Origin: Bacteroidales bacterium
GTDB taxonomy: Bacteria; Bacteroidota; Bacteroidia; Bacteroidales; PXBB01
NCBI GenBank assembly: GCA_028698995.1
Contig: JAQVVM010000005.1
Location: 1-64,000 of the forward strand
Direction: 5' to 3'
Length of the DNA stretch: 64,000 bases
Notes under the pieces: generated by a model
Seen by the model: the letters and a program-made list of their open reading frames with translations, nothing else
Told to the model about the DNA's origin: nothing
Databases searched by the model: none
In this document: one piece after another, positions 33,075 to 43,164 of the stretch
Position numbering within the stretch: position 1 is the stretch's first letter
Layout: the number at the start of each line of letters is the position of its first letter
Program-made: the position numbers and the translations under genes

Positions 33075-36000
33075 ATGAATACCCAACTCATAAAACTTAC
33101 CCAAGATGCCCTATTTAAAACCCAGCAACAAATAGAGGAATTAGACCTTCAATTAAAGGCTATTTACGAAAAAGAAAAAACAGACAAAGATAATTGGAGA
33201 AAATATTGGGATGAAAAAAGTAATATTAGAGAAGAGCTAAAACAATTAAAAGAATTAGAACGCCACCAACAAAACCAAGTAAATTGTTTGGAAAATGAAG
33301 GTGAGCTAACAACAATTGTAGATAAAAAAGGGCAAAAGCACGAAAACATACCCGATTTTAGGCAAACCGATACCGAACAAATACAATTTGAAATAGACGA
33401 AATACTTACTGCTAAATTACCTCCATACATTCCGGTAATAGACGAAGAAATATTCCGAAGCAAAGGATATGTGTTTGATGCTATTAGAATAGATAAGGAT
33501 AGCTATATTTTAGCCACTTCAGAACATAGCGAAGAAAAGCAAACGTATTATGTAATAGTTACCTTAGATCAAATAGTATTAACACAAGATTACTATTATA
33601 CCAAAGCCAAAGCAGCAGCCATAAAAAATGCTCAGGAAAGCGACATACGACAAGAAAAATATTGGGATAGTTTACCAGAAGAAAGAAGGCAACGATTTTT
33701 AAATCAACAAAATTTATACGACTCCTTACCGGTAAAAATTAAAAAAACCATCACTCAGGCAGATTATGAAGCACTAACCTGGCAAGAAAAGGAAAAGATA
33801 TACAAGTTTTTTAAGCGTAGCCGACCAAAAAAGCTAAAAAGCCAACTAAGTAGTACAACCATGTGGGGTTCTTACCACAGAATGTACGAGCGTTTTGTAA
33901 ACCCAGAAGCAGTAATGCCAAAACCACGCTATGCCAATAAAGAAGTTTGGGAATATTGGGCTGTTTTTAGAGATATGATGGAGTATAAAATGAAGGACAT
34001 TGCCATCCAACGTGCCGAACTTTCTGAAATACGCCAAAAAGCCATAGAAACCTCTTTTGGAGAAATAAATACATCCTTAGCATTAAAAAAACAATACGGA
34101 GTATTAGTAAAACGCCAAAACGGAGATAAAATTAACCTCATGGAAATAGAGCAAATAAAAGATGCTCTTGTTTCTGTACAAAAGATATTTGGCTCCATAA
34201 AACAAATTGCCGAAAAAACCAACCTGAAAATTTCACATACAGGCACCCGTTATGTGTTTGCCAGCAAAGCAGCAGGTATGTATGTTCCTAGTATGGGAAC
34301 TATTGCTGTTTCCGATAAGTTTGGAGACCACCAGTTTAAAATGACAATGGCACACGAAATTGCCCATTTTATAGATAATTACATTGGCAGACTTAACGAA
34401 AAAAGATACCTAACAGACGATTACGAAAGCACAGCAGGTAAAGTGGCTTTTACATTTAGAAAATACCTAAACGGAAGCAAAGCAACTTTGTCAGATTATA
34501 CCAAATCTACCAAAGAATGTTTTGCAAGGGCATTAGAAATGTATTACGGAATAGAAACAATTGGCGAAAATGCAGGAGTATTGTATTCCGATGAGCCACT
34601 AAACGATTATCAGACATTTTTTATTGCTAAGGATTTTGTAAACAAAGAAAACTATTACACACACATAAAACCACTAATAGAGCAATTTTTTAAAGAGCAA
34701 AAAGATGTATTAATTTACGGAGAAGACATTGACGAAAGCAATGAGCCTGTAATTATTGGCAGCGAAGTAAGTGGCGAAACATTTTCCGAAGTAGAAAGCA
34801 GTTTATACAAACTAATAGAAGTAGCAACTACAAAAGAAGACAAACAGCAAATAAACGAAGCCATAAAAGTAATGGAATTGATGCAGGAGTTGGAAGGAGA
34901 TGAAGTGGAAAAAATAGTTTCAAGACTTGAATATTTTAACTTAAAAAAACCATTAACAATTACTGATGTAGAACAACAAGTAGATTACATACTTTCTCAA
35001 TACTCAGGAAGAGACATGGCATATATTCAAGTAAGAGATTACTTGTCTGAAATTAATGATAATAAATTAGGAATTCAGTTTTTACAAAAACACAATATAA
35101 AAAATCCAGAAGAGTTAGAAAAATACCTTAAATCAAGGCAATCAAAAGCCAGAAAGCCTATAATAGAAGAAACAAAAAAAGCAAGTAAAGAATACGAAGA
35201 CATCAAAGCACAAGTGCATTTAGAAAATATTATGAATATGGCATTAGAACAAAGTGCTAAAATGGATAAAGAAATTGAAGAGTATGATAAAAGCCAAAAA
35301 CCTAAACTAGAAAAAGATATACGTCCGCATACTAGCAATAAGCCAAAAGATTATAAAGAAGGATTATTATTACTTTTGTTGCCAGGAGAAATAGATTGGG
35401 TAAAAATACCACCTGAATTAAAAGAAAAAATAGATGAATATTTGTATGATATAGATTATGAATTAGAAAATTATTTTAAAGACAAAGAAAATGCTGCACG
35501 AGATAAAAAACTGACAGATTTATATTATGACAATAAAAACAATATTAATTTTCTTATAGAAGCAAATAAATTAGGTTATTTAGATTATTTGGATAGTCAC
35601 TCACAAGAGTGGTACGATTTCAAATCAGATTACCTAACATTTGGTACAATTGAAGACGTGTTAGCAGAGATAAAAGAAAAATACCCCACAGCAATAAAAA
35701 CACAAGACCCCGACCAGATTAGATTATTTAAAAAAGGCGGAGAAGTTAGGAGATACAACCTGCCAATAAATGAAAACTATAAACTAATAGGTTCATTTTA
35801 TACAGGAGGTTTAGATAATGCTACTATTTGCGATAATTGTGATAGACCAATAGCCAATATGGCGACAATTAAAAACAGTAAAGAAGAGGTGTTTAATGTT
35901 GGGTTAGATTGTGCAGAAACATTAACTCATTTAGATGGTTTATATAGTGCAAAAATGGATTTTGAAGAATTAAAGTCTATTCAAGCTAAAATTAGAAAGC

Positions 36001-38360
36001 AAGAAAAAGATGGGAAAAACTTAGAGTATGAAATATATAATAATGGAGATTTATTAATAAAATCGGATGGATTTACTATTATAGATAAAGACATAGATTT
36101 TGCTAAAAAGTATATGCCTAATTATTTACAAAAAGTGAAAAATCCTGAAAAAATAGGATTTGAATACAAAGAGAAAGAAATAAATATTCCTTTTGAACGG
36201 TTTTTGCCAAGAGAAAATAAAGATTTTGTAAAAAAATGGAAAGTAGATGAATACGACATAAAGGTTTCGGTGGAACCATATTTTCATACGGTTACAAAAG
36301 AAATCAGTGGGTATGACTTTTATTTAGATGTACAAAAAAATAATGAAAACATTTATTCTAAAAGAGTTACCACGTATAGAGATATTCCTTTTTACATAAA
36401 TTATGCTATAAGAGACTATTTATTTGATAAATATGACAATAATGCACAAAAACCAGAAAATATAGGTCAATCAGACTTAAAAAAACGCCTAGAGATAGTT
36501 AAAAAAATGGCAGCCAAAAAACCTGAATTAAACTCCAGAGTAAAAATAATTGAAAAAATGTTAAAGAACCCAAAACTAGAAAAAGGAGGGCAAGTAGATT
36601 TAATGATTAAAACAAACTATCCAGTTATAGATGAAGTTTTAATTAAAGCACAGCCAATTATTGAAAAACAAACTGCCAATTTTATAAAACGAGAAACAGA
36701 GGATAATAAAAAGCCTACAAAATTTGCTATAGAAAATTATCAATTAGGATTAATTTATGATTTAGTTAAAGCATTATCTAAATATGTAGATAAAACAGAT
36801 GAGATAAAAAATATTGATTTGTTAATCAATAGAGGTGTATTAACTATTAATTGTAATATTTTAAGAAACAATCAAAATTATTATTTATCTACTCAAATAA
36901 TTCATGCTGGAGGTCATAATGTTCAAAGATTACATTTGCGTTACATTGTTGATACTAATTTACCACCAATTTCTACAAATACATCTCCAAATGTAATAAA
37001 GGAAAAAATAAAAAAATTAACCAAGATAGAAAAGATAAAAGAAGAAATTATAAATTTTAACAATCGTATTTCTTATAACACAAATAGAATAAATGAACAT
37101 ATAAATTGGACTAATGATGAAATAATTGAAGAATTAAAAAAGTCTGACACAAACCCAACAACAACATGGGATGATATTTTAAAAAGAGGTGCAGATAAAA
37201 ACTATAAAAATAAAACAGATTTTGATTTAAAAAAGAAAGAGTATTTACAATCAAAAATTAAATTCTGGAAAAACCTAAATATAGAATCTCCACAACGGAA
37301 TACCTTAGCATTATTAGAACAAATAAAGAAACTAAATAAAAAACTAACCGAATTAGAACAACCAAAACTAGAAAAAGGTGGAGAAATACATCCTCCACAA
37401 TTTACCGCTAACGTAGATTATTATTTTGAATACGTTCCTTTGGAAGAAGTGGAAAAATACAAAGAATTTGATAGAGAAACACAAATTAAGTTCGATAAAT
37501 CGGAATTAGATAATTTAACTGCACAAATAGCAAAAAACGGAATAACTACTCCAATAACCCTAACAAATTATGATGGTTATGGGTTAATAACCGAAGGAAA
37601 CCACAGAATTGCAGCAGCAAAACGATTAGGAATAAAACACATTCCTGTTAGAATAGTAGAGAGGTTACAACCATTTAAAGGAACTGTTTACGAAAATAAA
37701 GTAGTGAAAATGCCACGTAAAAGAAGTGTTGGAGAAATGAAAGTGTTTTATCCTGAAATTAACATTTTAAATTACAATAATTCTCCCGCACATTTCGGGT
37801 TTACATTAAAATCTAAAAATAAACCAAAAATAGAAAAAGGTGGGCAAGTACACGAATTCGGTTGTATTATGTTAGGCTTAAATACTTCTATTTTAAACAA
37901 ATTGCAAGATAAAATTGATGATAAAGATTTATACATTGATGAAAATGATGATAGTTATGGCAAAGTAAAAAATGCTCACATCACATTATTGTATGGGATA
38001 CATAAAGAAGTTGCCGATAAAGAGATTGTTAAAAAATTAAAAGACATCGCATTGCCTAATATACTCGCTGCAACTAATATTTCTCTTTTTGAAAACGAAA
38101 AATACGATGTATTAAAATTAGATGTAAATGAACTAGTTTTACATAAAATAAATAAAGAATTACAAAAATTACCACATACCAATCCATATAAAGAATACCA
38201 TCCACACCTAACTGTGGCATACATTAAAAAAGGATTAGGTAAAAAATACGTAGAAAAATTAAAATCATTACCATTTCCGTTGTCTTTAGGAAGTTCTAAA
38301 GCAACAAAAACCATAATTTACTCTAAAACAGACGGAACTGAACTAAAAATTAAAATTTAA
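33075..38360 (+). CDS. polyvalent protein B: zincin, zinc ribbon, ParB-like and 2H phosphoesterase domains
   Basis: 1761 aa. N-terminal coiled coil (1-75). Zincin domain at about 392-492 with HEIAH (about 426-430) and a distal 'KECFARALEMYYG' helix, as in polyvalent-protein peptidases. Cys4-type module at about 905-955 (CDNCDRPIANM, GLDCAETL). ParB-like domain at about 1472-1535 (LIT then EGNHRIAAAKRLGIKHIPVR). C-terminal 2H phosphoesterase at about 1592-1761 with NAHITLLYG and HPHLTVAYI. Gly-Gly signatures near 886, 1170, 1434 and 1589 mark module borders. Probably enters the cell with DNA to counter defences. Confidence 0.85.
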   Translation: MNTQLIKLTQDALFKTQQQIEELDLQLKAIYEKEKTDKDNWRKYWDEKSNIREELKQLKELERHQQNQVNCLENEGELTTIVDKKGQKHENIPDFRQTDTEQIQFEIDEILTAKLPPYIPVIDEEIFRSKGYVFDAIRIDKDSYILATSEHSEEKQTYYVIVTLDQIVLTQDYYYTKAKAAAIKNAQESDIRQEKYWDSLPEERRQRFLNQQNLYDSLPVKIKKTITQADYEALTWQEKEKIYKFFKRSRPKKLKSQLSSTTMWGSYHRMYERFVNPEAVMPKPRYANKEVWEYWAVFRDMMEYKMKDIAIQRAELSEIRQKAIETSFGEINTSLALKKQYGVLVKRQNGDKINLMEIEQIKDALVSVQKIFGSIKQIAEKTNLKISHTGTRYVFASKAAGMYVPSMGTIAVSDKFGDHQFKMTMAHEIAHFIDNYIGRLNEKRYLTDDYESTAGKVAFTFRKYLNGSKATLSDYTKSTKECFARALEMYYGIETIGENAGVLYSDEPLNDYQTFFIAKDFVNKENYYTHIKPLIEQFFKEQKDVLIYGEDIDESNEPVIIGSEVSGETFSEVESSLYKLIEVATTKEDKQQINEAIKVMELMQELEGDEVEKIVSRLEYFNLKKPLTITDVEQQVDYILSQYSGRDMAYIQVRDYLSEINDNKLGIQFLQKHNIKNPEELEKYLKSRQSKARKPIIEETKKASKEYEDIKAQVHLENIMNMALEQSAKMDKEIEEYDKSQKPKLEKDIRPHTSNKPKDYKEGLLLLLLPGEIDWVKIPPELKEKIDEYLYDIDYELENYFKDKENAARDKKLTDLYYDNKNNINFLIEANKLGYLDYLDSHSQEWYDFKSDYLTFGTIEDVLAEIKEKYPTAIKTQDPDQIRLFKKGGEVRRYNLPINENYKLIGSFYTGGLDNATICDNCDRPIANMATIKNSKEEVFNVGLDCAETLTHLDGLYSAKMDFEELKSIQAKIRKQEKDGKNLEYEIYNNGDLLIKSDGFTIIDKDIDFAKKYMPNYLQKVKNPEKIGFEYKEKEINIPFERFLPRENKDFVKKWKVDEYDIKVSVEPYFHTVTKEISGYDFYLDVQKNNENIYSKRVTTYRDIPFYINYAIRDYLFDKYDNNAQKPENIGQSDLKKRLEIVKKMAAKKPELNSRVKIIEKMLKNPKLEKGGQVDLMIKTNYPVIDEVLIKAQPIIEKQTANFIKRETEDNKKPTKFAIENYQLGLIYDLVKALSKYVDKTDEIKNIDLLINRGVLTINCNILRNNQNYYLSTQIIHAGGHNVQRLHLRYIVDTNLPPISTNTSPNVIKEKIKKLTKIEKIKEEIINFNNRISYNTNRINEHINWTNDEIIEELKKSDTNPTTTWDDILKRGADKNYKNKTDFDLKKKEYLQSKIKFWKNLNIESPQRNTLALLEQIKKLNKKLTELEQPKLEKGGEIHPPQFTANVDYYFEYVPLEEVEKYKEFDRETQIKFDKSELDNLTAQIAKNGITTPITLTNYDGYGLITEGNHRIAAAKRLGIKHIPVRIVERLQPFKGTVYENKVVKMPRKRSVGEMKVFYPEINILNYNNSPAHFGFTLKSKNKPKIEKGGQVHEFGCIMLGLNTSILNKLQDKIDDKDLYIDENDDSYGKVKNAHITLLYGIHKEVADKEIVKKLKDIALPNILAATNISLFENEKYDVLKLDVNELVLHKINKELQKLPHTNPYKEYHPHLTVAYIKKGLGKKYVEKLKSLPFPLSLGSSKATKTIIYSKTDGTELKIKI

Positions 38361-38373
38361 TAAGCATTTTTTA

Positions 38374-38381
38374 TATCTTTG
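38374..38381 (+). promoter_or_regulatory. -7 element TATCTTTG upstream of polyvalent gene C
   Basis: TATCTTTG lies 33 bp before the ATG at 38415 and 14 bp after the stop of gene B, so gene C can be transcribed separately. Confidence 0.55.
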
Positions 38382-38414
38382 CAAGATATATTATAGTAAC
38401 TAATAATCCTACAA

Positions 38415-41015
38415 ATGGAACAAGCAACCCAAATATCAGTAAAACAATACACTACTAAAGATTTTAAATTAAAAGATAAAGTAATTATTAACCTCGGTAA
38501 ACCAGGTACTGGAGCAGCTTCCTTTTGGGTAGATGGAATTATTTCTAATATACACCCTAATAGAATAACAGTGCAAAGAAAAAACCCTTTCGGAAACGAG
38601 CCATTAGAAGAACAAATTGCTAACAAACTACTTACTTCAGAATATATTGTAAAAGAAGAAGATGCAGAAATGTATGCTGATGGTGGCAGTATAGGTAAAA
38701 GAGAATATACTGAAGCTGAAAAATGGTGGGGAAATGATTTATCATTAAATGAACAAAAAGAATATGCTAAAAAACACCTTGAAAATTTTGAATACAGTGA
38801 GTTAATGGGTTCTACTTCACAATTTTCTACAGCAAGTAGAAGAAAAAAATTTATAACTGAAATTTGGGAGAAAGAAGGAAGACCAAAAAGTATTATACCA
38901 GGTATTTACGCCAACGGAGGAGAAGTAAATGAGTATGACTATATGATGTTAAGCAGGCTTCAATCAGATGCAGATTATTATTTAGGATATGGAAATAGAA
39001 ATGAAAAAGTATTGTGGGCATTAAATGTTGATGACCATATAAAAGAAATGAAAAACAGATGGAATGCGTTGCCGGAAGATAAAAAACCGGAATGGTTAAC
39101 CATGGAAGATATTTTAGAATACGAACAAAAAATGAAAAACCCAACGAAATCTAAATTCAGCTACTACAAAGTACCCAACGAAGAATTATATGCTATACAA
39201 GAATGCAACCCAGAGTATAAAGACGGTTTTGGCTCAGAATGTATAGTGATAAGAACTAAAAAAACAGAAGAAGCTGCCATTGCAGAAGTAGAAAGATTGA
39301 ATAAATTAGGTTATTCCGATTACGCCAAAGGAGGAGAACTTCCACAGCAAAAAGATATTGAACTTTTACAAAAAGGCTTAGAAAACCCACTAATCCCCCA
39401 AAATGTAAAAACAAAAATAGAGGCCAAAATAAAAGAATTGCAATCCGAAATTGATAAACAACAACAAGAAGCGAAAAAAGCTGCTGAAAAACCTAATTTG
39501 AAGGATTTAGAACTCCGTTTAAAAGCAATGAAAAAAATGCCCCCAAAAACTCCCGATTTAAAATTGAGAATAAAAGGCTTAGAAAAAATGATTGCTAAAG
39601 CAAAAAAAGAAACTCCTAAAATGGAAGAAGGAGCAGAAATTGAAAAAACCTATGAAGCAGTTCGTATGGCAGATGATAGTTTGCTGATAAGTGATGGTGA
39701 AAAAGTATGGAAATGGGATTTTACAGGATTTAGATCACACTTCCGTTCTATGGAAGATTTTAATAGATTCAAAAAAGTATTAACCTACGAACCAATATTA
39801 GCAACTTCATTTGAAGATGCGTATGAAAAAGCTAAAAAATATTATGATATTTCAGCAATAGAAATTCCAACAAAAGAAAGCGGAATAGAACGATTTAAAA
39901 CAGCTTTAGGAATATATATAGCAGAGCGTTACCAAGAAGAAGTAGATTGGGATAGAAGCTTAATTTCTTACGAAAAAAGCAATAATAACAAACAAATACA
40001 ACGTGCAGAAGTTACCACATTACAAGGTAATGAATACACCGTTTATCCAACCGATTTGGTAGATAGGTTTAAAAATGGAGGAGAAATAAAAAAAGAAGAT
40101 ATTGAAATATTGGGCATTCCAAGAAATAAAATTTCAGAAAAAGAATGGAAATCAATATTGAGTATGGCTAAACATCAACAAGGAGCAATATTTATACTTA
40201 AAGATGAAAAAGGTTTAGATGTAGAACCACAAATTGAGTACGAATGGTATGTTAAAGATAGGTTTAAAAATGGCGGCTCCATTCCTGTAAACATAGCCTT
40301 GCAAAAAACTGCTGGGCAACCTTACGAAATTATTAAAAACGACATACCCAGAACCGAAGCCCAAAAATTTATAGAAGAATACAAACAAAGCGGCAAACCT
40401 TACCACAATATTATGATAGACGATTTGCCTTTTGAAGATGGTGGAGAAATTGATGAAAATATAGGTAAAATTGTTTATCTCATAAAAGAAAATTTACCTT
40501 ATGAATTAACTAAAACCCAAGAGGAAGAGTGGACAGGAATAGGTAATGAAGTAGAAATAACTCATAAAATGCCAAATGGACTTTATGGAGGAATTCTTAA
40601 AGAAACAGGTAGGGATTTACCTTTTCAACTATTTCCTACCGATTGGATAGAGGCTGGATATATTTACACTATTTTTGAAGGATATGATCATTATAATCAA
40701 AAACCATTATTCCAGGTAGTAGGTAAAAATAACGACTATGTTGGAGAATGGCATGATGATAGAAAAGATGCTGAAGAAGAACTAGAAGACTTAATACATC
40801 AAATGAAAAAAGGCGGGGAAACTTGGATACAAGATTCGGTAGATAAAATGGAGAAAAAAGGAACAGTAGGCACATTTACCAATAAAGCAGCAAGGCACGG
40901 ATTAACACCCATAGAATACGCTAAAAAAGTACTAGCCAACCCCGATAAACACACCGAAAAAACCCGCAGACAAGCACAATTTGTAAAAAATACTAATCCT
41001 GAAAAATTTAACTAA
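38415..41015 (+). CDS. polyvalent protein C, multi-module
   Basis: 866 aa composed of short modules separated by seven Gly-Gly signatures (YADGGS, YANGGE, YAKGGE, FKNGGE, FKNGGS, FEDGGE, MKKGGE) and one degenerate copy (MEEGAE). It starts with an SH3-like 'FKLKDKVIINLGKPG' module. It ends with a short helical module (KKGTVGTFTNKAARHGLTP ... TRRQAQFVKN) seen at the end of other large-virus proteins. A helical linker (about 370-400) resembles one in protein B. No enzyme recognised. Confidence 0.75.
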   Translation: MEQATQISVKQYTTKDFKLKDKVIINLGKPGTGAASFWVDGIISNIHPNRITVQRKNPFGNEPLEEQIANKLLTSEYIVKEEDAEMYADGGSIGKREYTEAEKWWGNDLSLNEQKEYAKKHLENFEYSELMGSTSQFSTASRRKKFITEIWEKEGRPKSIIPGIYANGGEVNEYDYMMLSRLQSDADYYLGYGNRNEKVLWALNVDDHIKEMKNRWNALPEDKKPEWLTMEDILEYEQKMKNPTKSKFSYYKVPNEELYAIQECNPEYKDGFGSECIVIRTKKTEEAAIAEVERLNKLGYSDYAKGGELPQQKDIELLQKGLENPLIPQNVKTKIEAKIKELQSEIDKQQQEAKKAAEKPNLKDLELRLKAMKKMPPKTPDLKLRIKGLEKMIAKAKKETPKMEEGAEIEKTYEAVRMADDSLLISDGEKVWKWDFTGFRSHFRSMEDFNRFKKVLTYEPILATSFEDAYEKAKKYYDISAIEIPTKESGIERFKTALGIYIAERYQEEVDWDRSLISYEKSNNNKQIQRAEVTTLQGNEYTVYPTDLVDRFKNGGEIKKEDIEILGIPRNKISEKEWKSILSMAKHQQGAIFILKDEKGLDVEPQIEYEWYVKDRFKNGGSIPVNIALQKTAGQPYEIIKNDIPRTEAQKFIEEYKQSGKPYHNIMIDDLPFEDGGEIDENIGKIVYLIKENLPYELTKTQEEEWTGIGNEVEITHKMPNGLYGGILKETGRDLPFQLFPTDWIEAGYIYTIFEGYDHYNQKPLFQVVGKNNDYVGEWHDDRKDAEEELEDLIHQMKKGGETWIQDSVDKMEKKGTVGTFTNKAARHGLTPIEYAKKVLANPDKHTEKTRRQAQFVKNTNPEKFN

Positions 41016-41016
41016 G

Positions 41017-41097
41017 CCAAACTTCGGACTTCGGACTTCCGACTTCCGACTTAATCAACCTCAAACCTCAAACATTAAACTTTTAAACCCAACAACC
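41017..41097 (+). repeat. GACTTCCGACTT repeat cluster and AT leader
   Basis: Four tandem copies of the 'cttcggacttccgactt' type at about 41021-41052 are followed by 'aaacattaaacttttaaaccc' before the ATG at 41098. Confidence 0.7.
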
Positions 41098-42615
41098 ATG
41101 AGAAAACCAACAACCATAAAAGCAGAAATAGCAGAAAACAGAGAAATGGCTAATGCCAGAGGCATAGATGCTGATGTAAAAGCAATGCTAGAACAAGAAA
41201 TTGCTGATCTTGAAAAAGAACTAGAAAATGCTTTAAAAGCAGAAACTAAAAAACCTGCCGCAACAAAAAAAGCAGCACCTAAAAAGAAAACGGCTGCAAA
41301 GAAAAAAACTACCGGTAAAAAGAAAACCGCTACAAAGGCAAGTAAACCCAAAGAAAAAAAGTTTGTAATGGTAGGAGATGAAAAAGTATTTGAAGACGAT
41401 CCTAAGTTTTGCGAAATTATTATAGACAAATGGAAAGCCAGAAAAGAAGCTATTAAAAAAGCTGCTGGTAAACGTAAAACCAAAAGCGTAATACAACGAG
41501 CTGCTGCCGATGTAGCTGATGCAGTAAGCAAAGGAATACGTAACTTTAAGGTAGATGAAATTAAAAAAGACCCTAAAAAAGCCATTGCAAAAATGGAAAA
41601 ATTAGAAAAAGCCGGAAAAGAATTTATTGATGCTTACAAAGATATTATTGGCGAAAAAATTACCCAAAAAGAAATAAAAGAAGAATTTGAAGGACTAGAC
41701 AAAGCCATTAAACAAATTTCTGATAAATACCTAAAAGAAAAACAAAAAATGGCTAAAGGAGGGGAAACAGATATGGTTAAAGTTTCTATAAAAGATATAG
41801 AATTGATAGATGAAGGTGATAGTGCTAAAGTGTTTTCAGATAAAAATGAAAGAGATGGAGAGACGGGAATTATTACTAAAATCCATGGATTAAAATATAC
41901 CCTTAAATTTAAAGATGGTAAAAAAGAAGATTTTCATCAAAGCCAATTAGAGTTTTATAAAGAAAAACAAAAAATGGAGAAAGGTGGGGAAACTAATTCA
42001 ATAAAACCACTCGAAGAAATTAAAGAGGAAATTGGTAAGTTGAGTTTCAAACCGGCAAAATTCATTGTTCGTGTAGCAGAAGATGCTTATGAAAACACCG
42101 GAGATCCTTACAACTTAGATACTTTTGAGTTTGACAGCATAAAAGATGCTTACGAAAAATACAAAAACGAAGTAGCAGATATTAAAACAATGAATGCTCA
42201 AGAAGTTCCGGATTATAAGCAAATAGAATTACAAGCATGGGATGAAGATATGTACGAAATGGAAATATTAGCCGATGAAGGATACGATGTAAGTTATGAA
42301 GACGATTATGGAAAACTAGTAATTCAATACCAGCATGTAGGTAAAGGAATGAATTATGCTCATAAATTTATTGGGCTATTCTTCTTAGATGAATATACCG
42401 AAAAAGACATATCTAACAATCCGGATAAAATGTTTAGCACTTGGACTAATATTTTAGATATTACTGAGGAAGATTTAAGCGGATTAACGTATGATGAAGC
42501 AGTAGAAAAAATTAAAGATGAAGCAAATCTAAAACTCCAAAATAACATTACTTTAGATGATATTATTGATGCAATAGACATTATTGATGAAGATGAAGAT
42601 GAACAAGAAGATTAA
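41098..42615 (+). CDS. polyvalent protein D with histone-H1-like tail
   Basis: 505 aa. Helical N-terminus (1-45), then a Lys/Ala/Pro/Thr-rich segment (about 48-85: KKAAPKKKTAAKKKTTGKKK) like histone H1 tails, a helical central domain, then two Gly-Gly signatures (MAKGGE, MEKGGE) bounding a small beta module (VKVSIKDIELIDEGDSAKV). The C-terminus is a very acidic domain (ending DEDEDEQED). Likely packaged with and bound to viral DNA; inferred. Confidence 0.75.
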   Translation: MRKPTTIKAEIAENREMANARGIDADVKAMLEQEIADLEKELENALKAETKKPAATKKAAPKKKTAAKKKTTGKKKTATKASKPKEKKFVMVGDEKVFEDDPKFCEIIIDKWKARKEAIKKAAGKRKTKSVIQRAAADVADAVSKGIRNFKVDEIKKDPKKAIAKMEKLEKAGKEFIDAYKDIIGEKITQKEIKEEFEGLDKAIKQISDKYLKEKQKMAKGGETDMVKVSIKDIELIDEGDSAKVFSDKNERDGETGIITKIHGLKYTLKFKDGKKEDFHQSQLEFYKEKQKMEKGGETNSIKPLEEIKEEIGKLSFKPAKFIVRVAEDAYENTGDPYNLDTFEFDSIKDAYEKYKNEVADIKTMNAQEVPDYKQIELQAWDEDMYEMEILADEGYDVSYEDDYGKLVIQYQHVGKGMNYAHKFIGLFFLDEYTEKDISNNPDKMFSTWTNILDITEEDLSGLTYDEAVEKIKDEANLKLQNNITLDDIIDAIDIIDEDEDEQED

Positions 42616-42751
42616 TGCAATACTAATAAACCTTTTACAAGAAACATTTGCATTAACTAGTGTAATGGCAATTTTTGATAACGATGCACACACTATAATA
42701 AGCAAAAAAGGACAAGAAATTTTAAATGCTAATATACACTCAACTTCCTAA
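42587..42751 (+). CDS. 54-aa hypothetical protein
   Basis: Starts inside the acidic 3' end of gene D (ATG 42587, 42593 or 42599, same frame) and ends TAA 42749-42751. Contains NAILINLLQETFALTSVMAI, a hydrophobic helix. Overlap with gene D suggests coupling. Uncertain. Confidence 0.4.
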   Translation: MKMKMNKKINAILINLLQETFALTSVMAIFDNDAHTIISKKGQEILNANIHSTS

Positions 42752-42810
42752 TTTTTGCGTGTTGGTGTATTTGTGAGAACATTAAACTATTAACCTTATA
42801 AACTAATAAA

Positions 42811-42987
42811 ATGCTACAAATAGACAAAAAACAACAACTCAACCTGTATATTTTTATAGGAGTAATGGGTGCAATAGCTTCCGGTTTTACAATATGGAAC
42901 CACCTAGAAAACCATAAAATGCGTAAAATACAAAGCGAACTGCTAGAATTACAAAAAAAGAAATTGCAATCCGAAATAGCAGCTTAA
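42811..42987 (+). CDS. 58-aa single-TM protein
   Basis: ATG 42811 directly after the AT-rich leader; TAA 42985-42987. TM at about 10-30 (LNLYIFIGVMGAIASGFTIW) followed by a charged helix. Resembles the small virion membrane proteins of the left block. Confidence 0.6.
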   Translation: MLQIDKKQQLNLYIFIGVMGAIASGFTIWNHLENHKMRKIQSELLELQKKKLQSEIAA

Positions 42988-43001
42988 TTATTTATATAAT
43001 A

Positions 43002-43056
43002 AAGCCACGAATGCACTAATAAACCAAAAATTCGTGTATTCGTGGCTTATTTTTTT
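43002..43056 (+). terminator. intrinsic terminator
   Basis: AAGCCACGAAT (43002-43012) pairs with ATTCGTGGCTT (43038-43048), followed by eight T. A similar 'attcgtgcattcgtggc' repeat occurs at 49201-49216. Confidence 0.8.
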
Positions 43057-43107
43057 TGCGTCTTAGCGTCTTTGCGAGAGCCAATTTTCACTTTTTTATA
43101 GAAACAG

Positions 43108-43138
43108 TTGTTAAAACAAAATATATTTCATAAGTTTG
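43108..43138 (+). promoter_or_regulatory. promoter TTG-N20-TAAGTTTG
   Basis: TTG 43108-43110, spacer 20 bp, TAAGTTTG 43131-43138; ATG of the next gene is 27 bp downstream. A copy of the GCGTCTTAGCG repeat lies just upstream (43059-43080). Confidence 0.75.
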
Positions 43139-43164
43139 CATCTCATTAAAATTAAAAAAAAACT

